Positions 8,927 through 17,979 are shown, numbered from the stretch's first letter. The stretch: DNA of 64,000 nucleotides from Marininema mesophilum (GCF_900106775.1 NZ_FNNQ01000002.1:1-64000), one strand, 5' to 3'. Notes: a model not told the origin generated them from the sequence alone. Numbers and translations are program-made.

Positions 8927-8956
8927 GCAAAGTCACTCCATATGGAGTGACTTTGC
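8927..8956. repeat. 30-nt perfect palindrome between oppA and oppB
   Basis: GCAAAGTCACTCCA and its exact reverse complement flank a central TA. There is no long T-run, so full termination is unlikely. As RNA the arms would form a very stable hairpin that could protect oppA mRNA or damp transcription into oppBCD. Confidence 0.8.
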
Positions 8957-8989
8957 CATTCCTTGGTAAGAACATAGGAGGTGGGATCG

Positions 8990-9922
8990 TTGCTTCGATT
9001 TATAGGAAGACGAGTTGTGCTGATGTTGCTCTCATTATGGGTGATCGCTACACTGACATTTGTACTGATGAAGTGTATTCCAGGGGATCCCTTTACCTCG
9101 GAGAAAAAGTATCCACCTCAGACGATTGCTAACCTAAAGGCTGAGTATGGGCTGGACAAGTCTATCCCTGAACAGTACGTCACATATATCACGAATCTAG
9201 CTAAGTTTGATCTAGGATTTTCAATTAACAATACCTCTCGTACGGTGAACGAGATGCTTTCTGACAGCTTTCCGGTTTCAGCAGAGCTAGGTGCGTATTC
9301 CGTGCTTTTGGCATTATGTGCAGGCGTGCTTATGGGAATAACTGCAGCACTTTGGCAAAACCGCCTACCCGATTATGTCATGATGATTTTAGCGGTGATC
9401 GGGATTTCAGTACCTAGTTTTGTACTAGCCCCCTTTTTACAAAAGTACTTCGGATTGGAATGGAAGATACTTCCATTAGCTGGTTGGGGAGATCCTCCAC
9501 AAATTATTTTGCCAGCGGCTGCGCTAGCTTTAGGTCAAGTAGCACTTATCGCGCGATTGATGCGTTCAAGTATGCTCGATGTAGTCACACAAGATTATAT
9601 TCGAACCGCTCGTGCAAAGGGGCTGCCCCCATGGAGAGTAATCAGCCGTCATACGTTACGTAATGCGATTATTCCAGTGGTTACGATTATGGGGCCAGCG
9701 ATTGCAGCTGTACTTACAGGTTCATTTGTTATTGAGAAAATATTCTCAATTCCTGGAATGGGAAAGTACTTCGTTGAGAGCATTACCAACCGAGACTATC
9801 CAGTGATTATGGGCACAACTATTTTCTATGCTAGCTTTTTGATTATGATGAATCTTCTTGTGGATCTCACCTACGGATGGATTGATCCTCGTATCAAGGT
9901 GGGCGGAAGGGAGGGGAGATAA
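8990..9922 (+). CDS. oppB: Oligopeptide ABC transporter permease OppB
   Basis: 310-residue inner-membrane permease with an N-terminal helix (VVLMLLSLWVIATLTFVLM), the PGDPF motif typical of OppB/DppB proteins, and the EAA-like loop with YIRTARAKGLPPWRVISRHTLRNA near the middle that contacts the ATPase. I choose the TTG at 8990 because AGGAGG at 8976-8981 is 8 nt upstream; a GTG at 8981 overlaps that site. The stop at 9922 is 1 nt before the oppC start. Confidence 0.93.
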   Translation: MLRFIGRRVVLMLLSLWVIATLTFVLMKCIPGDPFTSEKKYPPQTIANLKAEYGLDKSIPEQYVTYITNLAKFDLGFSINNTSRTVNEMLSDSFPVSAELGAYSVLLALCAGVLMGITAALWQNRLPDYVMMILAVIGISVPSFVLAPFLQKYFGLEWKILPLAGWGDPPQIILPAAALALGQVALIARLMRSSMLDVVTQDYIRTARAKGLPPWRVISRHTLRNAIIPVVTIMGPAIAAVLTGSFVIEKIFSIPGMGKYFVESITNRDYPVIMGTTIFYASFLIMMNLLVDLTYGWIDPRIKVGGREGR

Positions 9923-9923
9923 A

Positions 9924-10847
9924 ATGACGATGCCAGCAGAACGATTTGAGTCAGCTCCTAAACGACAAGCAGCGATGGAAGTGCTTCGACGTCCCAGTGT
10001 TACTTACTGGCAAGATGTTTGGCGGCGATTGCGGAAGAATCACCTGGCCATCATTGGCTTAATCGGGGTGGCGCTTCTTATCATCATGGCGATTATCGGT
10101 CCGTATCTTCAAGATTACAGCTACTATGAGCAAAATCTAGGCACAGGTAAAAACCTATCTCCCTCAGGAGAGCATCTATTTGGTACGGATGATTTGGGGC
10201 GGGATGTCTTTGTACGCGTTTGGTATGGAGCGCGAATTTCTCTCGTTGTGGGGTTTGCAGCAGCACTAATGGATTTATTGATCGGTGTTTTATGGGGTGG
10301 GATTGCAGGGTATAAAGGTGGGCGCATTGATGAGGTCATGATGCGAATTGTCGATGTATTATGGGGTCTACCCTATTTACTCATTGTCATTTTGATCTTA
10401 GTTGTGATGGATGACCCAGGGTTACTCCCGATCTTAATTGCGTTATCGATTACAGGTTGGTTGAATATGGCTCGTCTGGTTCGAGGACAGATCTTGCAAC
10501 TAAAGGAACAGGAATTTGTGATGGCAGCTCAAACCCTAGGAGCGAGCACAAAGCGCCTCATGCTAAAGCACCTGATTCCGAATGTGATGGGTCCGATTAT
10601 TGTGATGATTACTTTTACGGTACCTACTGCGATCTTTGCGGAAGCTTTTCTAAGCTTTCTCGGACTGGGTATCCAGGCCCCCTTTGCTAGCTGGGGTACG
10701 ATGATTAACGATTCTCTCATCGTTATTCTGATGGATGATTGGTGGAGACTCTTCTTCCCTGCTTTTTTCTTAAGCATGACGTTGCTCGTTTTTAACTTTC
10801 TAGGGGATGGATTACGGGATGCACTGGATCCAAAAATGAGGAAGTGA
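9924..10847 (+). CDS. oppC: Oligopeptide ABC transporter permease OppC
   Basis: 307-residue partner permease of OppB. It has the N-terminal OppC_N segment (WRRLRKNHLAIIGLIGVALL), the DYSYYEQN and HLFGTDDLGRDVFVRVWYGARISL signature of OppC/DppC, and the EAA loop (EFVMAAQTLGASTKRLMLKHLIPN). The ATG at 9924 follows GGAGGGGAG. The gene is tightly packed behind oppB, and oppD starts 14 nt downstream of its stop. Confidence 0.94.
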   Translation: MTMPAERFESAPKRQAAMEVLRRPSVTYWQDVWRRLRKNHLAIIGLIGVALLIIMAIIGPYLQDYSYYEQNLGTGKNLSPSGEHLFGTDDLGRDVFVRVWYGARISLVVGFAAALMDLLIGVLWGGIAGYKGGRIDEVMMRIVDVLWGLPYLLIVILILVVMDDPGLLPILIALSITGWLNMARLVRGQILQLKEQEFVMAAQTLGASTKRLMLKHLIPNVMGPIIVMITFTVPTAIFAEAFLSFLGLGIQAPFASWGTMINDSLIVILMDDWWRLFFPAFFLSMTLLVFNFLGDGLRDALDPKMRK

Positions 10848-10861
10848 GGAGGGAATCTGTA

Positions 10862-11890
10862 ATGGGTAAACCGATACTAGAAATTAAAGATCTACATGTA
10901 GCCTTTAAAACCTATGCTGGTGAAGTCCAAGCAGTACGTGGAGTGGATCTCCAGTTAGAAAAAGGAGAGACCTTAGCCATTGTGGGGGAATCCGGGAGCG
11001 GAAAGAGTGTCACGGCTCAATCGGTAATGCGCCTGATTCCTTCCCCCCCTGGAAAAATAAAAAAAGGTGAGATTCTCTTTGAAGGAAAGGATCTCATCCA
11101 GATATCTGATAAGGAAATGTTTCGCATTCGTGGCTCAGAAATTGGGATGATTTTTCAAGATCCAATGACCTCCCTCAACCCGACGATGACAGTAGGTAAG
11201 CAGATTATGGAGGGGTTGATGTGGCATCAGAAGCTTTCAAAAGATGAGGCCTATCAACGAGCAGTGGAAATGCTACGCTTGGTGGGAATCCCCACTCCGG
11301 AAAAACGGGTCAATCAATTTCCCCATCAATTTAGCGGGGGGATGAGACAACGAGGGATGATCGCCATCGCCCTAGCCTGTAATCCAAAGATCTTGATCGC
11401 TGATGAACCGACTACAGCACTGGATGTAACGATTCAAGCTCAAATATTGGAATTGATGAAAGAGTTACAAGTGAAGACAGAAACGGCGATCATATTGATT
11501 ACCCATGATTTGGGAGTCGTAGCTGAAACAGCGCATCGTGTAGCCGTGATGTATGGAGGAAAAGTAGTGGAAACAGGGAAAGTAGAAGATATCTTTTATC
11601 GATCACGCCACCCCTATACCTGGGGGCTATTGGGTTCGATGCCTCGCCTGGATATAAAACGGGAAGATGATCTATCTCCTATCCCTGGTTCTCCGCCAGA
11701 TCTATTTGATCCACCAAAAGGATGCCCTTTTGCTGATCGTTGCCCCTATGCGATGCATATCTGCCACGATGAAATGCCAAAGGTTACCGAAGTAACATCA
11801 GGTACTCATCAAGTGGCCTGTTGGTTGGAAGATTCTCAGGCACCTTCTATCGAGAGTAGAGGAGCGAAAGTAAATATCGTTTCTCAGTAA
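10862..11890 (+). CDS. oppD: Oligopeptide ABC transporter ATP-binding protein OppD
   Basis: 342-residue ATPase that powers peptide uptake. Walker A is GESGSGKS, the signature region is FSGGMRQRGMIAIAL, Walker B is ILIADEP, and the H-loop is ITHDLG. The C-terminal oligopeptide-type extension contains PPKGCPFADRCPYAMHIC, with cysteines typical of OppD/DppD. The ATG at 10862 has GAGGAGGGAA upstream; a GTG at 10844 is the Shine-Dalgarno region itself. There is no second ATPase (OppF) after it: a promoter and the metX leader follow at once. It may act as a homodimer or pair with an OppF from elsewhere. Confidence 0.93.
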   Translation: MGKPILEIKDLHVAFKTYAGEVQAVRGVDLQLEKGETLAIVGESGSGKSVTAQSVMRLIPSPPGKIKKGEILFEGKDLIQISDKEMFRIRGSEIGMIFQDPMTSLNPTMTVGKQIMEGLMWHQKLSKDEAYQRAVEMLRLVGIPTPEKRVNQFPHQFSGGMRQRGMIAIALACNPKILIADEPTTALDVTIQAQILELMKELQVKTETAIILITHDLGVVAETAHRVAVMYGGKVVETGKVEDIFYRSRHPYTWGLLGSMPRLDIKREDDLSPIPGSPPDLFDPPKGCPFADRCPYAMHICHDEMPKVTEVTSGTHQVACWLEDSQAPSIESRGAKVNIVSQ

Positions 11891-11894
11891 ATGG

Positions 11895-11923
11895 TTGACA
11901 ACCGATTGGGTTCATCATATGAT
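11895..11923 (+). promoter_or_regulatory. Sigma-A promoter of the metX leader
   Basis: TTGACA (11895-11900), 17-nt spacer, TATGAT (11918-11923), ending about 26 nt before the SAM riboswitch. Confidence 0.85.
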
Positions 11924-11948
11924 GAATCAAATGTAACCGTATAAGGAG

Positions 11949-12072
11949 ATCTTCTTATCTAGAGCGGCGGAGGGACTGGCCCCATGATGCCGCGGCAACC
12001 CTGTTTCCCAGTAGGGGAGGGAGGGTGCTAATTCCTGCAGGGTATTTCCGCCCTGGAAGATGAGAAGAGGTC
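11949..12072 (+). ncRNA. SAM-I riboswitch (S box)
   Basis: Conserved S-box blocks are present: CTTATCTAGAG, GGAGGGACTGGCCC, ATGCCGCGGCAACC, GGTGCTAATTCC and the closing P1 strand GATGAGAAGAGG. In this family SAM binding stabilises the terminator that follows (12106-12138), turning metX off when methionine is plentiful. Confidence 0.96.
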
Positions 12073-12105
12073 ATCGGATTTGCTTCTATTTTTGTGCATA
12101 TCCCC

Positions 12106-12138
12106 GCCCTCTTCGTAACTGCGAAGAGGGCCTTTATT
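12106..12138 (+). terminator. SAM riboswitch terminator before metX
   Basis: Stem GCCCTCTTCG/CGAAGAGGGC followed by CTTTATTTA. Confidence 0.85.
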
Positions 12139-12176
12139 TATATAGCCACGAGAAGGAAAGGAGGGAACTAAGCCCT

Positions 12177-13295
12177 ATGCCACTTACTGCAAAATCGTTG
12201 GATGCGAAAACGGAGAAAAGAGAAGTAGAGGAATCGGTTCAGGTGGTGTCTATTGGCTCCATTACATTAGAATCGGGTGCCATTCTGCCAGAAGTGGATG
12301 TGGTTGTAGAAACCGTAGGTACTTTATCAACGAGAACGAATAATGCTGTCCTGGTGTGTCATGCGCTGACGGGGGATGCCCGTGCAGTAGGAGACATGGG
12401 GAATCAAGGATGGTGGAGAGGGTTAATTCATTCTGGAGGCTATGTCAATACAGAAGAGTGGTTTGTCATTACCATGAATGTTCTGGGAGGGTGTAGTGGG
12501 ACAACAGGGCCTACATCCATCAATCCTGAGACGGGGGAAGCTTATCGGTCGTCATTTCCCTATGTGAGCGTGCGTGATATGGTCCATGTGCAAAAACGGT
12601 GCTTAGAGATACTTGGTATTGACTCCCTTCACGGGATTATTGGGGGATCTATGGGAGGCATGTTGGTATTGGAGTGGGGACTTCTCTATCCAGAATGCGT
12701 GGGGCGTATCATTCCGATTGCGACGGCTAGTTCATTGACCCCAACGGCGATTGCTTATAATGATATTGGTCGACAGGCCATTGTATCGGATCCCGCTTTT
12801 AAAGAGGGTGAGTATGATGCGAACTGTCCTCCTGTAAAAGGATTGGCCATTGCGCGCATGATGGGGATGGTTACGTATCGGACGAACTCTTTATTTGAAA
12901 AGCGTTTTAGTCGTGCATTACAAGAGGGAATAGAGGAGAATCCGTCCGACTCGGTGTTTCAGATTGAAAGTTACCTTCGTTACCAGGGGAAAAAATTAGC
13001 GGAGCGATTTGACGCCAATAGTTATTTAACTCTCCTTAAAGCGATGGATACCCATGATATCGGCCGGGGTCGAGGCGGGGTGAAAGCAGCATTGGCGCAA
13101 TTACGTTGTCCCATTTTGGTAATCGGAATCCAGGAGGATATTTTGTTTCCGATTCACCAACAACGAGAAATTTATAAGCTAGTACAACATCGGGATGAAA
13201 ATCAATTGTTGGAGGTATCATCAGAATACGGGCACGATGCTTTCCTTTTGGAGTTTGATGAAATAGGTCCGGCGATCCAAAAATTTTTAAGTTGA
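12177..13295 (+). CDS. metX: Homoserine O-acyltransferase MetX
   Basis: Activates homoserine as O-acetyl- or O-succinylhomoserine for methionine synthesis; the acyl group cannot be told from this reading, acetyl being usual for MetX. It is an alpha/beta hydrolase with CHALTGDA near residue 61, the nucleophile elbow GGSMGGM (Ser158) and the C-terminal YGHDAF (His353); the acid residue is probably the Asp in GIQEDILFP. 372 residues is normal. The start at 12177 (AAAGGAGGG upstream) lies after the riboswitch terminator; the longer frame open from 12060 runs back into the riboswitch and is not used. Confidence 0.93.
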   Translation: MPLTAKSLDAKTEKREVEESVQVVSIGSITLESGAILPEVDVVVETVGTLSTRTNNAVLVCHALTGDARAVGDMGNQGWWRGLIHSGGYVNTEEWFVITMNVLGGCSGTTGPTSINPETGEAYRSSFPYVSVRDMVHVQKRCLEILGIDSLHGIIGGSMGGMLVLEWGLLYPECVGRIIPIATASSLTPTAIAYNDIGRQAIVSDPAFKEGEYDANCPPVKGLAIARMMGMVTYRTNSLFEKRFSRALQEGIEENPSDSVFQIESYLRYQGKKLAERFDANSYLTLLKAMDTHDIGRGRGGVKAALAQLRCPILVIGIQEDILFPIHQQREIYKLVQHRDENQLLEVSSEYGHDAFLLEFDEIGPAIQKFLS

Positions 13296-13612
13296 ATTAG
13301 ATGGCTACAGGCGTGTGAGATAACACAAGAGACTTGCCATTGGCTAGGATGCTATAATTGCTGGCCGCTGAGGCCGTGCAGGCAAATCCGGTGGAAGTTT
13401 CTCGGGAAGTAGACCATTGCCCCTTGTCTTGACGCGTCTTAAAACTTGGGAGTACAATAAACTATGAAACATCATGAAACTTTCTCTCATAGCGATATTT
13501 CCAAAGATTACCGGCCCTTTGCCGGTTACACTTTTGTGGGGAGAAGTTTTACGGTGAGGAATTTGGAGTAAAGTAAGTGCACAACCTTATAAGGGGCAAT
13601 AGGGGGAAAAAA
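13296..13612. other. Leader region between metX and sdhC
   Basis: 317 bases without a gene. It holds an extended -10 (TGCTATAAT, about 13351-13359), a G/C-rich part at 13363-13425 containing the stem GGCC/GGCC, the sdh promoter at 13429-13458, and a 6-bp hairpin ACCGGC/GCCGGT at 13510-13526 followed by TACACTTTT. The function of the region 13363-13425 is not clear. Confidence 0.5.
13429..13458 (+). promoter_or_regulatory. Probable sigma-A promoter of sdhCAB
   Basis: TTGACG, 18-nt spacer, TACAAT, about 155 nt upstream of sdhC. The long 5-prime leader could be a site for RNA-based control. Confidence 0.6.
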
Positions 13613-14260
13613 ATGAGTACGCACCGTAGTTTCTTTAACCGGCGGCTACACTCCCTGTTGGGTGTCATCCCAGTCGGCTTTTTTTTGCTTGAGCACCTGT
13701 GGACCAATTATCATGCCACCCAAGGGGCAGCTGCCTTTGAAGAGAAAGTGAATTGGTTATGGGGCATTCCGTTCCTACCTGTGTTAGAAATCTTCTTCAT
13801 TTTTTTGCCATTGATGTACCATGGCGTATACGGATTGTATATCGCATTTACAGCGCAAAATAACGTGGGTAACTTTGGTACTTTTCGTAATGTCATGTTT
13901 ATGCTCCAACGGGTAACTGGAGTAATTACGCTGATATTTGTCGCGATACACGTGTGGCAGACCCGAGTACAAGTTGCTTTGGACGGAATGACAGCGTCTG
14001 AATTAAGTCGTCAGACAGCAGAAGTTCTAAGTAATCCCGTCAATGTTACCCTCTATTTAATCGGGATTGTGGCGGCGATTTTCCATTTCTCCAATGGAAT
14101 GTGGTCTTTCCTTGTAAGCTGGGGGATTACAGTAGGCCCTCGTGCCCAGCGTGTTTCTACATGGGTATGGATGGGTGTTTTTGTCATCCTATCGTATATT
14201 GGCATCCGAGCGATGCTTGCCTTTACCAGTCCAGAATTCACTAGCGTGTTGGCTCGTTAA
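13613..14260 (+). CDS. sdhC: Succinate dehydrogenase cytochrome b558 subunit
   Basis: 215-residue membrane anchor that binds heme and passes electrons from SdhB to menaquinone. It matches the B. subtilis type closely: FFNRRLHSLLGVIPVGFFLLEH at the start, FLPLMYHGVYGLYIAFTAQNN, RVTGVITLIFVAIHVW and IFHFSNGMWSFLVSWGITVGPR. Five hydrophobic helices and conserved His residues (in LLEH, MYHG, AIHVW, FHFSNG) fit two-heme binding. The ATG at 13613 is preceded by AGGGGGA. First gene of sdhCAB. Confidence 0.95.
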   Translation: MSTHRSFFNRRLHSLLGVIPVGFFLLEHLWTNYHATQGAAAFEEKVNWLWGIPFLPVLEIFFIFLPLMYHGVYGLYIAFTAQNNVGNFGTFRNVMFMLQRVTGVITLIFVAIHVWQTRVQVALDGMTASELSRQTAEVLSNPVNVTLYLIGIVAAIFHFSNGMWSFLVSWGITVGPRAQRVSTWVWMGVFVILSYIGIRAMLAFTSPEFTSVLAR

Positions 14261-14278
14261 GAAAGGGGCACTGCCATC

Positions 14279-16051
14279 ATGAAAGAGAAAGTCATCGTCG
14301 TCGGCGGCGGCCTCGCAGGCTTGATGGCCGCGATTAAAGTGGCTGAAGCGGGAGCCGACGTCGAACTCTTTTCCGTCGTACCTGTGAAGCGTTCCCATTC
14401 GGTCTGCGCCCAGGGCGGGATCAATGGGGCTGTTAATACGAAAGGAGAAGGCGATTCTCCTTGGGAACATTTTGATGATACCGTATATGGCGGGGACTTC
14501 CTTGCCAACCAACCACCGGTCAAAGCAATGACCGAAGCAGCACCTGGAGTTATTTATTTAATGGACCGGATGGGCGTGCCTTTTAACCGGACTCCAGAAG
14601 GTTTGCTTGATTTCCGTCGTTTCGGAGGGACTAAACACCACCGGACAGCTTTTGCAGGTGCTACAACAGGTCAGCAGCTTCTTTACGCATTGGATGAGCA
14701 AGTTCGTCGTTGGGAAGTTGCTGGTCGCGTTACCAAATATGAGATGTGGGAATTCCTCTCCATCATTCAAGATGACGAAGGACGTTGCCGTGGGATTATT
14801 GCCCAAGACCGCCGAAACATGGAAATTCACTCGTTCCAAGCAGATGCTGTGATCATGGCAACTGGTGGGCCAGGGATCGTCTTTGGTAAATCGACCAACT
14901 CGTTGATTAACACGGGTACAGCTGCTAGTGCAGTGTATCAACAAGGCGTTTACTATGCCAACGGAGAGTTTATCCAAGTGCACCCCACAGCCATTCCAGG
15001 GGATGATAAACTTCGCTTGATGTCCGAATCTGCTCGTGGCGAGGGTGGACGTGTTTGGACATATAAGGACGGGAAGCCTTGGTATTTCCTCGAAGAAATG
15101 TACCCTGCCTATGGAAATCTCGTACCGCGCGACATCGCTACACGGGCGATTTTCAAGGTATGTGTAGACATGAAGCTCGGTGTGAATGGTGAGAATATGG
15201 TTTATCTAGATCTTTCTCATAAAGACCCGAAAGAGCTAGATGTCAAATTGGGCGGTATTATTGAGATTTACGAGAAGTTTATGGGTGAAGATCCTCGTAA
15301 AGTTCCCATGAAGATTTTCCCGGCTGTTCATTACTCGATGGGCGGTATGTGGGTAGACTACAACCAGATGACTAATATCCCTGGTCTTTTTGCAGCGGGT
15401 GAATGTGAGTATCAATATCATGGTGCGAATCGTCTGGGTGCAAACTCTCTTCTCTCCTGTATCTACGGTGGTATGGTAGCAGGTCCTAACGCCTTGGAAT
15501 ACATCCGTGGATTGGATAAATCAGCTGATGATCTTTCTTCCAACATCTTTAATTCCCAGCGGTTAAACGAACAACAAAAATATGATGATATCTTGAAAAT
15601 GGATGGGGATGAAAATCCCTATAAACTCCATAATGAACTTGGTGAGTGGATGACGGACAATGTGACAGTGGTTCGTTACAATGATCGTTTGAAAGAGACT
15701 GATAATAAGGTACAAGAGTTGATGGAGCGTTACAAACGAATTAATGTAACGGATACAGGCAAGTGGAACAACCAATCTGCTACCTTCATTCGTCAGTTGT
15801 GGAATATGCTTGAGCTTGCACGCGTAATTACGATTGGAGCTTATAACCGGAACGAAAGCCGTGGAGCTCACTATAAGCCGGACTTCCCAGATCGTAATGA
15901 TGAGGAGTTCCTGAAAACAACGAAAGCGAAGTATACTCCTAATGGTCCAGTCTTTGAATACGAAGACGTGGATACTTCCCTGATCGAGCCTCGTGCACGC
16001 CGCTATGATGTGGCAAAGCAGGCTGAAGAGAAAGGGGCAAAACAAGCATGA
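14279..16051 (+). CDS. sdhA: Succinate dehydrogenase flavoprotein subunit
   Basis: 590-residue subunit that oxidises succinate to fumarate in the citric acid cycle at the inner face of the membrane. The FAD-binding VVGGGLAGLMAA is at residues 7-18, and His40 in RSHSVCAQGG is the expected covalent FAD site. HPTAIPG, SESARGEGGRVW and the substrate-binding PVHYSMGG-like AVHYSMGGMWVD are present. The stop overlaps the sdhB start by ATGA, so the two are translationally coupled. Confidence 0.97.
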   Translation: MKEKVIVVGGGLAGLMAAIKVAEAGADVELFSVVPVKRSHSVCAQGGINGAVNTKGEGDSPWEHFDDTVYGGDFLANQPPVKAMTEAAPGVIYLMDRMGVPFNRTPEGLLDFRRFGGTKHHRTAFAGATTGQQLLYALDEQVRRWEVAGRVTKYEMWEFLSIIQDDEGRCRGIIAQDRRNMEIHSFQADAVIMATGGPGIVFGKSTNSLINTGTAASAVYQQGVYYANGEFIQVHPTAIPGDDKLRLMSESARGEGGRVWTYKDGKPWYFLEEMYPAYGNLVPRDIATRAIFKVCVDMKLGVNGENMVYLDLSHKDPKELDVKLGGIIEIYEKFMGEDPRKVPMKIFPAVHYSMGGMWVDYNQMTNIPGLFAAGECEYQYHGANRLGANSLLSCIYGGMVAGPNALEYIRGLDKSADDLSSNIFNSQRLNEQQKYDDILKMDGDENPYKLHNELGEWMTDNVTVVRYNDRLKETDNKVQELMERYKRINVTDTGKWNNQSATFIRQLWNMLELARVITIGAYNRNESRGAHYKPDFPDRNDEEFLKTTKAKYTPNGPVFEYEDVDTSLIEPRARRYDVAKQAEEKGAKQA

Positions 16052-16818
16052 GTGAAACAGCGACTGCGACGAAGCAAAAAACGGTGAAGTTTATTATCAC
16101 CCGTCAAGATTCTCCAGACTCCAATCCCTTTATAGAAGAGTTTGAGTTGGAATGGCGCCCCAATATGACGGTCAACTCCTCCCTGATGGAGATTCAACGG
16201 AATCCTGTCAACTGTAAAGGGAAAACGGTTGACCCCGTCTCTTGGGAAGCAAACTGCCTCGAGGAAGTATGTGGTGCTTGCTCTATGGTGATCAATGGAA
16301 CACCACGGCAAGCATGTACAGCACTTGTAGATAACCTCTCTCAACCTATTCATGTAGAACCGATGACAACCTTTCCGGTTATGCGGGACTTGGCAGTAGA
16401 TCGTAGTCAAATGTTCGACGCACTGAAGCGAGTGAAGGCATGGGTTCCTATTGATGGGACCCATGATCTAGGACCTGGGCCGCGTATGCCGGAGGTTGAT
16501 CGTCAGTGGCGGTATGAACTGTCCAAGTGCATGACCTGCGGTGTCTGTCTGCAAGCATGCCCCAACGTTAACGCCAATTCGAATTTTATCGGACCTTTTG
16601 CAGTCGCACAGGTGGATCTTTTCAATAACCATCCCTCTGGATCAATGAACAAGCAAGAGCGGACAGAGGCATTAATTGAAGATGGTGGCCTACAGGAATG
16701 TGGGAACTCACAAAACTGTGTGCAGGCTTGTCCCAAAGGCATCCCACTTACCACGGCAATTGGTCGGATGAATCGGGAGAGCACAAAACACCTCTTCCGT
16801 AAATGGTTGTCCATCTAA
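16048..16818 (+). CDS. sdhB: Succinate dehydrogenase iron-sulfur subunit
   Basis: 256 residues carrying three iron-sulfur clusters that link SdhA to SdhC. Cysteines for the [2Fe-2S] cluster lie in ANCLEEVCGACSM and the following C; the [4Fe-4S] motif is CMTCGVCLQACP, and the [3Fe-4S] region is CGNSQNCVQACPKGIP. The start overlaps the sdhA stop. A bidirectional terminator follows at 16931-16963. Confidence 0.97.
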   Translation: MSETATATKQKTVKFIITRQDSPDSNPFIEEFELEWRPNMTVNSSLMEIQRNPVNCKGKTVDPVSWEANCLEEVCGACSMVINGTPRQACTALVDNLSQPIHVEPMTTFPVMRDLAVDRSQMFDALKRVKAWVPIDGTHDLGPGPRMPEVDRQWRYELSKCMTCGVCLQACPNVNANSNFIGPFAVAQVDLFNNHPSGSMNKQERTEALIEDGGLQECGNSQNCVQACPKGIPLTTAIGRMNRESTKHLFRKWLSI

Positions 16819-16930
16819 GATCAGTATGGGTAAGCCCCCTTACTTTTAACTGATGTGCATCCCCATTAAAGTGAATAGTGGAACCCTCTAGGAGTAGAGA
16901 TTCCATACTATTTTAGGGGGGTATGGAATA

Positions 16931-16963
16931 AAAAGCCCAGTGCTATTAAGCACTGGGCTTTTT
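16931..16963. terminator. Bidirectional terminator after sdhB
   Basis: 14-bp perfect stem (AAAAGCCCAGTGCT/AGCACTGGGCTTTT, loop ATTA), T-rich on both strands, between convergent sdhB and the DUF1002 gene. Confidence 0.93.
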
Positions 16964-16987
16964 ATTCTTTCCTTTACAAGCTAATTA

Positions 16988-17884
16988 TTAACCGAATAAG
17001 TTGTTGAAGAAGTCTTTGATGTAGTTCAAGATTTTATCCAAAAATCCTTGAGCTTCTTGGGAATTAATGATGTTTTGGAAATTCTTCTGTAGGTCACCTT
17101 TTATATCTTCCAGTTGCCCTTGTAAAGAGTTCCAGTCGATGTTGTCTAGCTGGGAAAACTGGAACATGACATTGGTGATATTGTTGATGTCCTGGTTGTT
17201 CAAGTTGATATTTAAATCACGCCCCACATTGGTAACGATATTTTGCACATCTTCTTGACTTTTTGGTTGTTGCTGTGCGATTTGTTCTTTTACCTTGGTC
17301 ATAAAGTCAGCCGCTTTATCTTGCCCTACTTTTTGTCCAAGGTCAGAAGTTTGTTTGATTTCATCGTTAGCTACTTGGCGTTGATCTTGGCTGATCTGTT
17401 GATTGGTTGCCTTTTCAAAGGCCATCATAATCCCGGTTAGAGCTGCAGTACCTGTAACTGGTTCAGGAGCGGTAACGTAGATTTGTGCATCCTTCACACC
17501 AGCAGTAACCAATGCGTTAGCATACATTTGTTCTGTTACTCGGGTTACATTTTTCGCTTTTACCTGAATTCCATTACCGCTATCCATTGTGGTAATGCGG
17601 GCTGAGGAATAGGCATTGTTGTTACTAGGGACTGGGCCATTGCCAGAACCGGTATTTAGATATTTACGAATGTCACTGATTCCAACATTGATGGTTTGTA
17701 CATCGGAGTTGACACCCATCTCTTGCAATATAGATTGGCGTTGATCCTGACTTAAGTCAGCACCTAGTGTAACCACCGTTTTCCCAGTAGTTTCGGCTGA
17801 GGCCTTTCCAGCGGGAACTGCAACGGCAGCAAAAGCGAGCAATGCAATGAGGGCAATAGATGCCCATTTTTTAATCTTGATCAT
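16988..17884 (-). CDS. Secreted DUF1002 (YpuA-like) protein
   Basis: 298 residues with a clear signal peptide (MIKIKKWASIALIALLAFAA..AGKASAE). Next come the DUF1002 features VVTLGADLSQDQRQSILQEMG and VTEQMYANALVTAGVKDAQIYVTAPEPVTGTAAL, then a Gln/Asn-rich helical C-terminus ending in an amphipathic segment (YIKDFFNNLFG). The biochemical role of the family is not known; in B. subtilis ypuA lies among sporulation and division genes. The ATG at 17884 has AAGGGGG upstream; the frame extends 14 codons further back but that start has no such site. Confidence 0.88.
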   Translation of the reverse strand: MIKIKKWASIALIALLAFAAVAVPAGKASAETTGKTVVTLGADLSQDQRQSILQEMGVNSDVQTINVGISDIRKYLNTGSGNGPVPSNNNAYSSARITTMDSGNGIQVKAKNVTRVTEQMYANALVTAGVKDAQIYVTAPEPVTGTAALTGIMMAFEKATNQQISQDQRQVANDEIKQTSDLGQKVGQDKAADFMTKVKEQIAQQQPKSQEDVQNIVTNVGRDLNINLNNQDINNITNVMFQFSQLDNIDWNSLQGQLEDIKGDLQKNFQNIINSQEAQGFLDKILNYIKDFFNNLFG

Positions 17885-17979
17885 GGTGAAACCCCCTTTT
17901 TCACTTATATAGACGTTGAAAAGCATAAAGATGTTTCATTTTTACGAGTAAAAATTGTTTGGAAAGGTGGACAATTTTT

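Noticed and set aside
13334..13359. TTGCCA with TATAAT as a normal sdh promoter
   Set aside because: The spacer is only 13 nt; at most the TGCTATAAT acts as an extended -10. The promoter at 13429-13458 is better spaced.
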